Shown here: positions 41,286-50,706 of the stretch, in pieces | Position numbering within the stretch: position 1 is the stretch's first letter | How the letters are laid out: every line of letters starts with the position of its first letter | Origin: UBA9647 sp049522195 | Lineage (GTDB): Bacteria; Bacteroidota; Ignavibacteria; UBA10030 | Direction: 5' to 3' | Assembly (NCBI GenBank): GCA_049522195.1 | Contig: JBEKOB010000028.1 | Span: forward strand, 1-52,712 | DNA: 52,712 nucleotides | Program-made: the position numbers and the translations under genes | Notes under the pieces: generated by a model | Seen by the model: only the letters and a program-made list of their open reading frames with translations | Databases searched by the model: none | What the model was told of the DNA's origin: nothing

Positions 41286-42242
41286 TTGCCTCCGACAAAC
41301 GCATCCCGATCACTCACCACCGCACCCTTGGCTGACTTCGTGATTGAGTCTCAAGAATACGACAAACTGATTGCCCGTGAGGCCAAGCACTGGGGTGACG
41401 TCCAGAAGGATCCTCAGAATCCTCAAATCTGGCACGATGCGCAGCTTTTTGAGATTTTTTTCGGGAAAGAATACCGGCGCATGGTCGACACCGCCGTCGC
41501 CTCCGGGCCGCGGATTCTAGAATTGGGGTGCGGCGAGGGGAATTTGACACTTGAGCTTGCATCGCGGGGCATGCAGGTCACCGCCATTGATCTGAGTTCT
41601 GATCGGATCAGGCGTGCAGCAGCGAAAGCTTCTGATCTCCAACTTCAAACGCCACCGACATTCCTTGCCGGTGATTTGAATACGATGAATCTTCCGCGCG
41701 GCGCATTCGATTGCGTCGTTGCACACGATTCCCTGCACCACATTCTGATGCTCAGCAGACTCTGCGATGAGGTCAAACACGTGCTTCGCCCGGGTGGCCG
41801 GTTCCTCGTTATTGATTACGTCGGTATGGGAATGGTTCGCAGGCTCCTTGCAGGATTCTTATACGCCCTGCTCCCAACGTATCAGCCTTACAAAGTAAAA
41901 TGGGGATTGCGGAAACGGCTGGGAGCATTCCTTGCTTCGGAACAGAAGAAGCGCAAAGCTCTCGAGAACACGCCGTCAGGCGCGCTTCACCACGATTCTC
42001 CGTTTGAGGAAATCTCACAGTCTTCCATAGCAAGCGAGATCGAGCGTCAATTCGACATTCGTGAGAAACGGACTTTCTGTCCATTCTGGTTCTATCTAGT
42101 CGCAAAAGTCAGGATGTTCTCTTCCCTTCGGTACCCGATGGCGCGATTCCTGAAATCGTTCGATGATTTGATTCTGCGTCTGCGTCTTGCCCGGGGCGCG
42201 TACATCTGGATCGAGGCACAAAAACCACCAACAGCCGGATAA
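41286..42242 (+). CDS. Class I SAM-dependent methyltransferase
   Basis: 318 residues. Motif I is ILELGCGEGNLTLEL (about residues 77-91), followed by MQVTAIDLSSDRI (motif II) and DCVVAHDSLHHI (post-motif). The C-terminal ~110 residues are basic and may hold a hydrophobic helix (FWFYLVAKVRMF). The substrate is unknown. There is no ATG near the N-terminus: the frame opens after TAG at 41268, TTG at 41286 is the first usable start, and GTG at 41340 is the main alternative. imidazolonepropionase follows after 8 nt. Confidence 0.87.
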   Translation: MPPTNASRSLTTAPLADFVIESQEYDKLIAREAKHWGDVQKDPQNPQIWHDAQLFEIFFGKEYRRMVDTAVASGPRILELGCGEGNLTLELASRGMQVTAIDLSSDRIRRAAAKASDLQLQTPPTFLAGDLNTMNLPRGAFDCVVAHDSLHHILMLSRLCDEVKHVLRPGGRFLVIDYVGMGMVRRLLAGFLYALLPTYQPYKVKWGLRKRLGAFLASEQKKRKALENTPSGALHHDSPFEEISQSSIASEIERQFDIREKRTFCPFWFYLVAKVRMFSSLRYPMARFLKSFDDLILRLRLARGAYIWIEAQKPPTAG

Positions 42243-42250
42243 CAATACCA

Positions 42251-43498
42251 ATGCAGCTTTTGATAAGCGACATCAGGCAACTTGTCACAGTTCGCAGCGG
42301 AGGAAAGCCGTTCAAGGCAGGACGTGAGATGCAGGACATCGGAGTCCTGGAGAACGCGTCCATCCTCATTGAAAACGGACTCATCACTTGGATTGGCAAC
42401 GCTTCCGATTTTACCAATACACTGGAGCCCGATGCCGATACCATTGATGGATCTTCGTATGTCGCGCTGCCGGGCTTTGTGGACTCGCACACTCATGCAG
42501 TGTTTGGCGGCAGCCGGGAGAATGAGTTCGCTCTGCGAGCAGCGGGAAAATCTTATCAGGAAATCGCAGCTCAAGGGGGCGGCATCTTGAGCAGCGTCAA
42601 TGCAACGCGTACGGCGACGAAAAAGGAATTGAAGAAAGCGGGGAACAAACGCCTCGACGCAATGATGAGGCAGGGGACGACAGCTGTCGAAATCAAATCC
42701 GGATACGCATTGAGTGAGGACGGGGAAATCAAGATGCTCGAGGCAATTACTGAGCTCGCCGATGAACATTTTATGACCATCCGCTCGACATTCCTCGGTG
42801 CACATGCCATTCCGCCCGAGTTCAGGGAACGCCGGAACGAGTACATCGACCTCCTGTGCAATCGGATGATGCCGCACATCGCCAAACGGAAGCTGGCTCA
42901 GTTTTGTGATGTATTCTGTGAGGTGGGATACTTTTCCGTTGATGAGTCACGGCGAATTTTGGAACAAGCGAAAGTCCACGGTTTGGGATTGAAACTCCAT
43001 TCGGACGAATTCAACTCGATCGGCGGGACGCAGCTTGCCACTGAGCTCGGGGCGCTGTCCGTTGATCATCTTGAGCATATTTCCGATGAGGCCATCGCAG
43101 GACTCCGGCAGGGCAACACAGTCGCCGTCCTTCTCCCGGGCGTCTCATTCTTCCTCCGAAATCCCTATGCTCCGGCGAGAAAGCTCATCGATGCGGGTGT
43201 CCCGGTGGCGATTGCCTCCGATTTCAATCCGGGGTCTTGTATGTCTTTTTCCATGCCGCTGATGATGACCATCGCGTGCACACAGATGTCGATGACCCCC
43301 GAGGAAGCAATCACTGCTACCACGCTCAACGGCGCAGCTGCTATGGGCATCTCCGACCAGGCTGGCAGTATTGAAATCGGAAAACGCGCCGACATTATCC
43401 TTTACGATATCCCCAACTATCGTTATCTTGCCTATCATTTTGGAACAAACCTCGCTGCTAAAATCATCAAGAACGGAACAATTCTCGAATTCTCATGA
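42251..43498 (+). CDS. hutI: Imidazolonepropionase
   Basis: 415 residues of the amidohydrolase superfamily. Opens the imidazolone ring to N-formimino-L-glutamate, the third step of histidine degradation. Metal and substrate motifs include FVDSHTHAVFGGSRENEF, GGGILSSVNATR, LKLHSDEFNSIGG and VAIASDFNPGSC. The stop overlaps the next gene's ATG by 4 nt (ATGA), showing coupling with glutamate formimidoyltransferase. Confidence 0.97.
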   Translation: MQLLISDIRQLVTVRSGGKPFKAGREMQDIGVLENASILIENGLITWIGNASDFTNTLEPDADTIDGSSYVALPGFVDSHTHAVFGGSRENEFALRAAGKSYQEIAAQGGGILSSVNATRTATKKELKKAGNKRLDAMMRQGTTAVEIKSGYALSEDGEIKMLEAITELADEHFMTIRSTFLGAHAIPPEFRERRNEYIDLLCNRMMPHIAKRKLAQFCDVFCEVGYFSVDESRRILEQAKVHGLGLKLHSDEFNSIGGTQLATELGALSVDHLEHISDEAIAGLRQGNTVAVLLPGVSFFLRNPYAPARKLIDAGVPVAIASDFNPGSCMSFSMPLMMTIACTQMSMTPEEAITATTLNGAAAMGISDQAGSIEIGKRADIILYDIPNYRYLAYHFGTNLAAKIIKNGTILEFS

Positions 43499-44529
43499 AG
43501 CACATCGTTGAGTGCGTTCCAAACTTCAGTGTAGGACGCGACACAAAAACCATTGAGGCGATTGCCGCGAGTATCCGGGCGATTGACCGCGTGAAGCTTC
43601 TCAACGTCGAGCCCGACAAAGACTACAACCGGACGGTCGTCACGTTCGTGGGTGAACCGGATGCTGTCGTGGAAGCAGCGTACCAGGCTACAAAAACGGC
43701 TGCGAACATGATTGACATGCGAGGCCACAAGGGAGAACATCCGAGGATCGGGGCTGCCGATGTGGTTCCGTTCGTCCCCGTGGCAAATGTCACAATGGAT
43801 GAATGCGTGAGCCTGGCGAATGAATACGGCAAGAGAGTCTCTGCTGACCTCAAGATTCCGATTTATCTGTATGAGTTCGCCGCCAGGACACCCGAACGGA
43901 GGAATCTCGCGACAATCCGGAAAGGTGAGTACGAGGGGCTGGAAAAGAAGCTGCAGGACCCGGCCTGGAAACCCGACTATGGGAGCACAGAGTTCAACGC
44001 CAAATCCGGCGCAACGGTGACCGGCGCGAGAAAATTCTTGATTGCGTATAACGTTAACCTGAACATTCCCGACGCGAGCGTTGCACAGGAGATTGCTCTT
44101 CGAATTCGTGAAAGCGGAAGGCCGCTCAAGAACGCCGCCGGAAAAGTCGTGAAGAATGAGAAGGGAGAAAGCGTCAAAGTCCCGGGTACACTCAAGGCAG
44201 TCAAAGCCATGGGAGTGTTCCTTGAACGCTTCCACATTGCCCAGGTTTCGATCAACCTTGTCGACTACGAAACAACGCCTCCGCACGTGGCGTTTGAGGA
44301 AGTGAAGAAACAGGCACTGTCGCTAGGGTCCGACGTGACGGGAAGTGAGATTGTGGGACTGACGCCGATGAACGCGCTCTTGATGGCGGGCCGGCATTTC
44401 CTCAAGAACCACGGGGATAAGAAGGGGTTGTCAGACAAAGAGCTGGTCGATCTTGCAACGAAGGAACTTGGCCTCAGTCAGCTCGAGCCGTTCGACCCCA
44501 CGAAAAAGATTATCGAATATATGATCTAA
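43495..44529 (+). CDS. ftcD: Glutamate formimidoyltransferase
   Basis: 344 residues. Transfers the formimino group from formiminoglutamate to tetrahydrofolate, yielding glutamate and 5-formimino-THF. The N-terminus HIVECVPNFSVGRD and the HPRIGAADVVPFVPV segment with its catalytic His are typical. In vertebrates this domain is fused to the cyclodeaminase; here the two are separate, with the cyclodeaminase 42 nt downstream. It overlaps hutI by 4 nt. Its presence shows that histidine carbon enters the folate pool rather than being released as formamide or formate. Confidence 0.96.
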   Translation: MKHIVECVPNFSVGRDTKTIEAIAASIRAIDRVKLLNVEPDKDYNRTVVTFVGEPDAVVEAAYQATKTAANMIDMRGHKGEHPRIGAADVVPFVPVANVTMDECVSLANEYGKRVSADLKIPIYLYEFAARTPERRNLATIRKGEYEGLEKKLQDPAWKPDYGSTEFNAKSGATVTGARKFLIAYNVNLNIPDASVAQEIALRIRESGRPLKNAAGKVVKNEKGESVKVPGTLKAVKAMGVFLERFHIAQVSINLVDYETTPPHVAFEEVKKQALSLGSDVTGSEIVGLTPMNALLMAGRHFLKNHGDKKGLSDKELVDLATKELGLSQLEPFDPTKKIIEYMI

Positions 44530-44571
44530 AACTTCCTCTGCAGAAGTCTAGATTTGTCGACAGGAGAATAC

Positions 44572-45204
44572 ATGCTGACTGAAAGAACCGTGACACAATT
44601 CCTCGATGAACTTGCATCCAATTCACCGGCCCCCGGCGGAGGAAGTGTTGCAGCGCTTGCGGGAGCAACCGGTGCAGCACTCGCTTCGATGGTCTGCAAC
44701 CTGACTATCGGCAAGAAGAAATATGCTGATGTCCAGGATGAAATGACGCATGTGCTTCAGCAGACGGAACAGCTCAGGAAGGAACTCGCTCTTCTGATCG
44801 ACAAGGACACCGAGGCATTCAATACTGTGATGGCGGCGTTCGGTCTCCCCAAAGGAACAGACCAGGAGCAGACGGCACGGTCAGCAGCAATTCAGGAAGC
44901 GACGAAGTCAGCGACGCTGATTCCGTTACAGGTTATGAAGATGTGCGACAAGGCCATGATGCCTGCTCTCACCGTAGCAAAGAAGGGAAACAAGAACTCC
45001 GCCTCAGATGCCGGCGTGGCAGCTTTGATGCTTCGAGCCGGCTGCGCGGGAGCCGCACTGAATGTGCGAATCAACCTGGGCAGCTTGAACGATGCGGACT
45101 TTGTCCAACAGATTTCTCAGCAATACAGAGGTATCCTGCAAAACGTGGAGAACGTGACGCGTGAGGTGCTTGCAGCTGTAGACCAATCGATTGGCGGGAA
45201 CTGA
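44572..45204 (+). CDS. fchA: Formiminotetrahydrofolate cyclodeaminase
   Basis: 210 residues, all-helical. Converts 5-formimino-THF to 5,10-methenyl-THF plus ammonia, completing the transfer from histidine to folate. The folate-binding start SNSPAPGGGSVAALAGATGAAL and the IDKDTEAFNTVMAAF segment are diagnostic. ATG at 44572 has AGGAG with 5-nt spacing; the in-frame TTG at 44554 is unlikely. It is the last gene of the co-directional run and converges on rsmE. Confidence 0.95.
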   Translation: MLTERTVTQFLDELASNSPAPGGGSVAALAGATGAALASMVCNLTIGKKKYADVQDEMTHVLQQTEQLRKELALLIDKDTEAFNTVMAAFGLPKGTDQEQTARSAAIQEATKSATLIPLQVMKMCDKAMMPALTVAKKGNKNSASDAGVAALMLRAGCAGAALNVRINLGSLNDADFVQQISQQYRGILQNVENVTREVLAAVDQSIGGN

Positions 45205-45246
45205 AGAATTCGCGCGACAGGTTGTTGATCTCTCCCAAGGAACACG

Positions 45247-45963
45247 CTACCAACTACCCACCACCCAGCTCACCGCTGATATAGCTGCCGTTTCTGCGCG
45301 AAGTCTTCGCGGTCCCAGCGAAATGGGAACAAACCCCTTCTCGCTTGCTAATCCCATCTCCTCCTCGCTGAACCCGCCTTCCGGACCTACGACAATCAGG
45401 GCTGAACTAACCTGTGAATGATGCTGCAGAACCGAGCCTATAAAATGTGACTGCTCGGTTTTTTCGTGCGGGATGAGCCGCAATCCGTATTTATCCGCAT
45501 GATCGAGGAGTGATGCGAGAGACGTTGAAGGATATATTTTCGGCAGGTACGATCGTCCACACTGTTTCATCGCGGACAAGGCAATTTTCTCAAAGCGCGC
45601 ATGCTTCTCGCTCCGGGGAATTGTCCGTTCGCACAACAGAGGCACGATCGTTCGAACGCCAAGCTCGGTGACCTTCTCGATGAGAAAATCGAACCGGGCC
45701 GGGTTGCGGAGAAGAGAGACTGCCAGCGTCACATCGATCTTCGGCTCATTGACCCGGTGCTTGACATCGAGGATTTCACACTCCGCGTGCGACGCATCAA
45801 CAGAGTGAATGACCGCCTCAAACGCGTGGTCCTCGCCATCGACTAAAACGACATGTTCCCCTTCCTTCTTTCGCAACACGCGGGAAAGGTGCTTGAACTC
45901 ATCTCCGCGGACGAGTGCAACACGGCCATGAACATCTTTGGGATCTACAAAAAAGTAATCCAT
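45247..45963 (-). CDS. rsmE: 16S rRNA (uracil1498-N3)-methyltransferase RsmE
   Basis: 238 residues of the SPOUT (knotted) methyltransferase class. The N-terminal PUA-like domain starts MDYFFVDP with HLSRVLRKKEGEHVVLVDG. The SAM-binding knot shows VVGPEGGFSEEE and the C-terminal LGPRRLRAETAAISAVSWV. It methylates U1498 of 16S rRNA. The start lies 3 nt after the stop of the barrel-protein gene upstream, so the two are probably transcribed together. Confidence 0.95.
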   Translation of the reverse strand: MDYFFVDPKDVHGRVALVRGDEFKHLSRVLRKKEGEHVVLVDGEDHAFEAVIHSVDASHAECEILDVKHRVNEPKIDVTLAVSLLRNPARFDFLIEKVTELGVRTIVPLLCERTIPRSEKHARFEKIALSAMKQCGRSYLPKIYPSTSLASLLDHADKYGLRLIPHEKTEQSHFIGSVLQHHSQVSSALIVVGPEGGFSEEEMGLASEKGFVPISLGPRRLRAETAAISAVSWVVGSW

Positions 45964-45966
45964 AGG

Positions 45967-47280
45967 TCAGAATGAGGCGCCAATACCAAGCACGAACTGG
46001 CTCCTTCCATGTTGATTGAGTGCGTATTCCGTACGTACGACCAGACTATATGGGAGCAAGAAATGAAGCCCGGCTCCGTATCCTGCGTACCAGGGATTAT
46101 TAAACACTTGATCTGTGCGAAACCATGTTGTTCCACCATCTGCAAACACGCCGGCGTACAATCCATACCTCCAAACACTGAATTCGGGGGGGAGATATGG
46201 GAGCGAAATTGTTATGTACCGCGGCTTCAGAAGAGGCACACGCAGTTCGAGGCTGCCTCCCACAATGTCCTCTCCCTCGAGCACCGTAGCATAGTACCCC
46301 CGGATGCGATCAAAATATCCATAGTATGCATGAAGATATGTTGGAGACACACCACCGCTCAGAAAACTTCCAAACAAACGCCCACACAGAGAAATAGTAC
46401 CCCCCAATGGCTCATAATCGCGAAGGTCAATCCCGTACCGGAAGAGGTTCACATCAGACTCTCCAAGTCCGTACTTCGCGAGCGTAATTGCAGCATATTC
46501 GCCTGCAGTGGCATACTCGCGAATATCCCGCCTGTCGAACTGCATCGTGTACCCGACCGTGATGAATCGGTCTCGTCCCGTGGAAGAGACTGTCCGCCCC
46601 TGCTGGGGATCTGAAATATCCCACAGGTCGTACCGAACGGAACCAAGCTGTGTCAGATAGAGACCATACCGTTTGCCGAGCATCAGGCTCCCAGTTGATA
46701 CTTTCTGATCATACTCACCTTGCGAAGTATTCTGGTTCCTCACGTGATGGTATCCAGCATCGCCGCGAAGGAAGATGTCGTCATCACCAGTCAGTTTCGG
46801 GTTCTGATACGCGAGATCGAACCAGCCATCATACCCAAAGACCGCAGAACCCATAATCTTTTCATTGCGACCGCGGAAGTTTTGATGAATGAGGGAAACA
46901 CCGTAGAACATCTTCGTGATATCCCGGTACTTGAATCCGACAATCGGAATCGGGAAAATAAACCAGCGCTCGGAGACCCGAACGAACACCGTGGCTTCAT
47001 TTCCTTGGATGGTATAATCGATATCAACCTTGTTGAAAAGCTGGAGGCTGTAGATTTGCTTCCTGTCGCGTTCCAGAGCCAGTGTATCAAGCGGTGCACC
47101 CACCTTAAGAATCATCTCCCGGAGGATCACATGCTCCTTGGTGCTCTCATTTCCCACAATAACGATCTTCGACACGATGACGGAGTCCGCCGATCTCTGT
47201 GCTGACAGACCGGGACAAACAAGGATGCCCGGCAACAACGCCATCAGGAGTCGTCCAGTGCTGTTCGATATGCTCTTCAT
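45967..47280 (-). CDS. BamA/TamA-type outer-membrane protein with one POTRA domain
   Basis: 437 residues. A signal peptide (1-28, ending GLSAQ) precedes one POTRA domain (about 35-105; VSKIVIVGNESTKEHVILREM), then a beta-barrel of ~320 residues ending in Phe (LGIGASF), the usual outer-membrane signal. It is much smaller than BamA (five POTRA domains) and closer to the generic surface-antigen (D15) family. Its role may be protein or lipid translocation, unproven. ATG at 47280 is chosen over TTG at 47310. A terminator precedes it, so it has its own promoter or depends on read-through. Confidence 0.88.
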   Translation of the reverse strand: MKSISNSTGRLLMALLPGILVCPGLSAQRSADSVIVSKIVIVGNESTKEHVILREMILKVGAPLDTLALERDRKQIYSLQLFNKVDIDYTIQGNEATVFVRVSERWFIFPIPIVGFKYRDITKMFYGVSLIHQNFRGRNEKIMGSAVFGYDGWFDLAYQNPKLTGDDDIFLRGDAGYHHVRNQNTSQGEYDQKVSTGSLMLGKRYGLYLTQLGSVRYDLWDISDPQQGRTVSSTGRDRFITVGYTMQFDRRDIREYATAGEYAAITLAKYGLGESDVNLFRYGIDLRDYEPLGGTISLCGRLFGSFLSGGVSPTYLHAYYGYFDRIRGYYATVLEGEDIVGGSLELRVPLLKPRYITISLPYLPPEFSVWRYGLYAGVFADGGTTWFRTDQVFNNPWYAGYGAGLHFLLPYSLVVRTEYALNQHGRSQFVLGIGASF

Positions 47281-47320
47281 CCAGACGATACGGGTATCTC
47301 CGTTCTTCAAGCACGAACGC

Positions 47321-47355
47321 GAAAAACCCCTCCAGTCGTTTTGGAAGGGTTTTTC
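47321..47355 (-). terminator. Rho-independent terminator after the gcvP-CoA-binding unit
   Basis: GAAAAACCCCTCCA (47321-47334) and TGGAAGGGTTTTTC (47342-47355) pair with one mismatch around a 7-nt loop. Tracts of As and Ts at both edges allow function in either direction. It starts 15 nt beyond the stop of the CoA-binding protein gene. Confidence 0.75.
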
Positions 47356-47370
47356 ATCGAGACGTTCAGT

Positions 47371-47781
47371 TCACCTGATTAACCGTCGATGTTCCACGGC
47401 AATGCATCTGTCCATGATAACATTCAAGCCCGCCTCCTCCGCCCGTTTCGCCGCCTCTGTGTTCACCACTTCCAGCTGCATCCAAACTGTCGACGCGCCA
47501 ATCTCGATCGCCTCGTCGATAATGGGAAGGACTTCCTCCGGCCTGCGAAAGATATCAACGATATCAATCTTTGCATCAATCGAAGCAAGGTTGGGGTAGC
47601 ATTTCATTCCGAGGACGTCGCCGTATGCAGGATTCACCGGCAGCACGGTATATCCCCTCCCCGCGAGAAACTGTGCGATGCTCCCGCTGTCACGCCACGG
47701 TTTCGGCGATGCACCGACCACTGCAATGGTTTTCGCTTTGCGGAGGATCTGCTCAATCATCCCGTCATCTTCAAGCGGCAT
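47371..47781 (-). CDS. CoA-binding-fold protein (YccU-like)
   Basis: 136 residues, a single Rossmann-type CoA-binding domain. It has IAVVGASPKPWRDSGSIAQF, YTVLPVNPAYGDVLG and the C-terminal VIMDRCIAVEHRRL with the conserved Cys. Members bind CoA or acyl-CoA; the function is not established. ATG at 47781 has a strong AGAAGGG site; the in-frame GTG at 47796 has none. It begins 18 nt after the gcvP stop, so it is likely co-transcribed, and a terminator follows. Confidence 0.9.
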   Translation of the reverse strand: MPLEDDGMIEQILRKAKTIAVVGASPKPWRDSGSIAQFLAGRGYTVLPVNPAYGDVLGMKCYPNLASIDAKIDIVDIFRRPEEVLPIIDEAIEIGASTVWMQLEVVNTEAAKRAEEAGLNVIMDRCIAVEHRRLIR

Positions 47782-47799
47782 TCCGACCCTTCTCACACG

Positions 47800-50706
47800 C
47801 TATGCAACTGTTTCAGCATACTCTTCAATTGGTGGACATGAACAGACGATATTGCGGTCCCCATAGGTGTTGTTAATGCGCCCGACTGCCGGCCAGAATT
47901 TCCGTCCGACCAGATACGGAAGCGGGAACGCAGCCTTCGTCCTCGGGTACGGATGCGCCCATTGATCGGCAACGACGGAGGCCGCAGTATGCGGTGCATT
48001 CTTCAAAACGTTGTCAGATCGATCAGCGTTCCCATCGACAACTTCCTGGATCTCTTTTTTAATCGAGATCAACGCGTCAGCGAAACGATCGAGCTCTGCC
48101 TTCGACTCGCTCTCTGTCGGCTCGATCATCATGGTATCGTGCACAGGAAACGCAACAGTCGGAGCATGGAACCCATAGTCCATCAGTCTCTTGGCGATAT
48201 CCTCAACCTCGATCCCTGCCTCTTCTTTGAAATGCTTCATGTTCAGAATGAACTCATGCCCCACCCGGCCGTTCTTCCCCTGATACAGAACGGGAAAGTG
48301 CTTTTCGAGCCGCGCCTTTAGGTAGTTCGCGTTGAGAATCGCGAACTTCGTGGCCGCTGTGACTCCTTTCGGCCCGAGCATTTTGATGTAAGCATACGAA
48401 ATCAGCAGAATGCTGGGGCTTCCCCAGGGGGCCGCGGCAACCGCGTGGATCGCCTTGGAGCCACCCACCTTCACCACCGGATGGCCTGGCAGGAATGGTG
48501 CAAGATGCTTCGCCACGCAGATGGGTCCCATTCCCGGTCCACCGCCGCCGTGAGGTATCCCGAAAGTCTTGTGTAGATTGATATGGCAGACATCCGCCCC
48601 GATGATGCCCGGGCTCGTGAGTCCAACCTGCGCGTTGAGGTTGGCGCCGTCCATATAGACTTGGCCGCCATACTCATGAATAATGGCGCAAATCTGTTTG
48701 ATCTCCTCTTCGAAAACACCGTGCGTCGATGGGTACGTCACAAGCAGCGCTGCAAGGGAATCTTTGTTCGCGCTCGCCTTCGCGCGCAGGTCGCCGAGGT
48801 CAATATTCCCCTGGGCGTCACAGTTGACAATAACTACCTTATATCCTGCCATCACCGCGCTCGCCGGATTTGTACCGTGCGCCGATGATGGGATAAGAGC
48901 GACATTCCGATGTCCGTGGCCGCGATCCTGATGATACGCCCTGATCACCATCAAGCCCGTGAATTCCCCCTGCGCTCCTGAATTGGGCTGGAGCGAGGCA
49001 GCTGCAAAACCCGTCATCGTACACAGATCCTTCTCCAGCTCTGAGAAGATCTGTTGATACCCCGCCGCCTGGTCGATGGGAGCAAACGGATGCAGATGGG
49101 CGAACTCGGGCCAGCTGACCGGCATAAGCTCCGTCGCAGCATTTAATTTCATCGTGCACGATCCCAGCGGGATCATTGAATACGCGAGCGAGAGATCCCG
49201 ATTTTCGAGCCCTTTGATGTACCGCATCATCTCGGTTTCGGAATGATAGCTGTTGAAGACCGGATGCTGCAGGTAGGAACTGGTTCGTTCAAATACCGGC
49301 GCAAGATCCAGTACCATGGAGGCGTACTTTTCCTTCACATTCAGCTTCTGGAGGCTGACTCCTTTGGCTCGCGCAAAAATCTCAAGGACTGCTTCAACAT
49401 CTTTCTCACTCGTTGTTTCATCGACTGAGATCCCAATGTGCATCTCGTCCAACGCGCGGAAATTGTAACCGGCCTTCACCGCTTCCTGATGAACCTTTCT
49501 TGCAGTCGCGCCATCCGGTGCGACGAGTTTCAGTGTGTCAAAATACTCTTCATTGAGCTGAGCGATTCCGAGAGATCGAAGTTCTTGCTCGAGGACCTCG
49601 GCGTACGCCCTGATCCTCGTCGCAATTCTCCGGATTCCTTTGGGTCCGTGATAGATCGCATACATCCCTGCCATGATCGCGAGCAGCGCCTGAGCAGTAC
49701 AAATGTTCGACGTTGCCTTTTCCCTTCGGATGTGCTGCTCACGTGTCTGCAGGGTCATACGATACGCCCTGTTGTTCTGCGCATCGATTGAGACCCCAAT
49801 GATTCTTCCGGGCAGATTCCGGATATACTTGCTTTTTGTCGCGAAGAATCCGGCATGTGGACCCCCGTAGCCCATCGGAACACCAAACCGCTGGGAGTTC
49901 CCAATCACCACATCAGCGCCAAATTCTCCCGGCGGCGTCAGCAAAGCCAGGCTCATCAGATCGGAGGCAACGATCACAAGCGAGCCCGAGGCGTGCGCTG
50001 CCTGGATGAATTCCCGGTAGTCATTCACGGCTCCATCGTGGGCAGGGTACTGAACGATGGCTGCGAAGAACGATGCATCAAGCTTCGCGTTCCGGTGGTC
50101 CCCGACAACCACTTCAATACCAACGGCAGAGGCTCGTGTCCTGATGACGGCAAGCGTTTGTGCAAGACAGGTGTCCGACACGAAAAATTTGTCTGCGGGA
50201 GATCCATTTGTTTTCTTGTTAACGATACCGTGCAGCATGGACATTGCTTCCGCAGCGGCCGTTCCCTCATCGAGCAACGAAGCATTCGCCACCTCCATAC
50301 CCGTCATGTCCATGACCATCGTCTGGAAGTTTAACAGCGCTTCCAGCCGTCCCTGCGAGATTTCGGGCTGGTAAGGAGTGTACTGCGTATACCATCCGGG
50401 ATTCTCGAAGACGTTGCGCTGAATGACTGTCGGCGTGATGCAACCGTAGTAGCCCTGTCCCAGATAAGACTTCAGGACTTTGTTGTTGCGGGCAACGGAG
50501 CGAAGGTTCTCAAGAAAAGCGTATTCACTGACCGGAGCTGAAAGATTGAGTTCGGACCGAAGCCGTATTGCGCCGGGGATCGTCTCATCGATCAGCTGAT
50601 CGAGGGAACCGGTTCCGATGGCCTGGAGCATGGATTCGACGTCATGCTCGCGTGGTCCGATATGACGTGAGGCGAAGCCATTATCTTCAAAGAGTTTTGT
50701 TTTCAT
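47800..50706 (-). CDS. gcvP: Glycine dehydrogenase (decarboxylating), P-protein
   Basis: 968 residues, the full-length single-chain form of the glycine cleavage P-protein (some bacteria split it into two). It decarboxylates glycine using pyridoxal phosphate and passes the aminomethyl group to the H-protein. The PLP lysine lies in HINLHKTFGIPHGGGGPGMG. The N-terminus FASRHIGPRE and the segment MIPLGSCTMKLNA are diagnostic. gcvT and gcvH are not in the window. The start overlaps the RNase III stop by 4 nt (ATGA), and the CoA-binding gene follows. Confidence 0.98.
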   Translation of the reverse strand: MKTKLFEDNGFASRHIGPREHDVESMLQAIGTGSLDQLIDETIPGAIRLRSELNLSAPVSEYAFLENLRSVARNNKVLKSYLGQGYYGCITPTVIQRNVFENPGWYTQYTPYQPEISQGRLEALLNFQTMVMDMTGMEVANASLLDEGTAAAEAMSMLHGIVNKKTNGSPADKFFVSDTCLAQTLAVIRTRASAVGIEVVVGDHRNAKLDASFFAAIVQYPAHDGAVNDYREFIQAAHASGSLVIVASDLMSLALLTPPGEFGADVVIGNSQRFGVPMGYGGPHAGFFATKSKYIRNLPGRIIGVSIDAQNNRAYRMTLQTREQHIRREKATSNICTAQALLAIMAGMYAIYHGPKGIRRIATRIRAYAEVLEQELRSLGIAQLNEEYFDTLKLVAPDGATARKVHQEAVKAGYNFRALDEMHIGISVDETTSEKDVEAVLEIFARAKGVSLQKLNVKEKYASMVLDLAPVFERTSSYLQHPVFNSYHSETEMMRYIKGLENRDLSLAYSMIPLGSCTMKLNAATELMPVSWPEFAHLHPFAPIDQAAGYQQIFSELEKDLCTMTGFAAASLQPNSGAQGEFTGLMVIRAYHQDRGHGHRNVALIPSSAHGTNPASAVMAGYKVVIVNCDAQGNIDLGDLRAKASANKDSLAALLVTYPSTHGVFEEEIKQICAIIHEYGGQVYMDGANLNAQVGLTSPGIIGADVCHINLHKTFGIPHGGGGPGMGPICVAKHLAPFLPGHPVVKVGGSKAIHAVAAAPWGSPSILLISYAYIKMLGPKGVTAATKFAILNANYLKARLEKHFPVLYQGKNGRVGHEFILNMKHFKEEAGIEVEDIAKRLMDYGFHAPTVAFPVHDTMMIEPTESESKAELDRFADALISIKKEIQEVVDGNADRSDNVLKNAPHTAASVVADQWAHPYPRTKAAFPLPYLVGRKFWPAVGRINNTYGDRNIVCSCPPIEEYAETVA

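Noticed and set aside
42092..42877. 261-codon frame antisense to hutI
   Set aside because: hutI is clear over the same bases; the antisense product has no family signature.
47371..50706. Possible split or frameshifted gcvP
   Set aside because: The 968-residue frame is continuous and carries both halves of the P-protein in order, so it is an intact single-chain gene.
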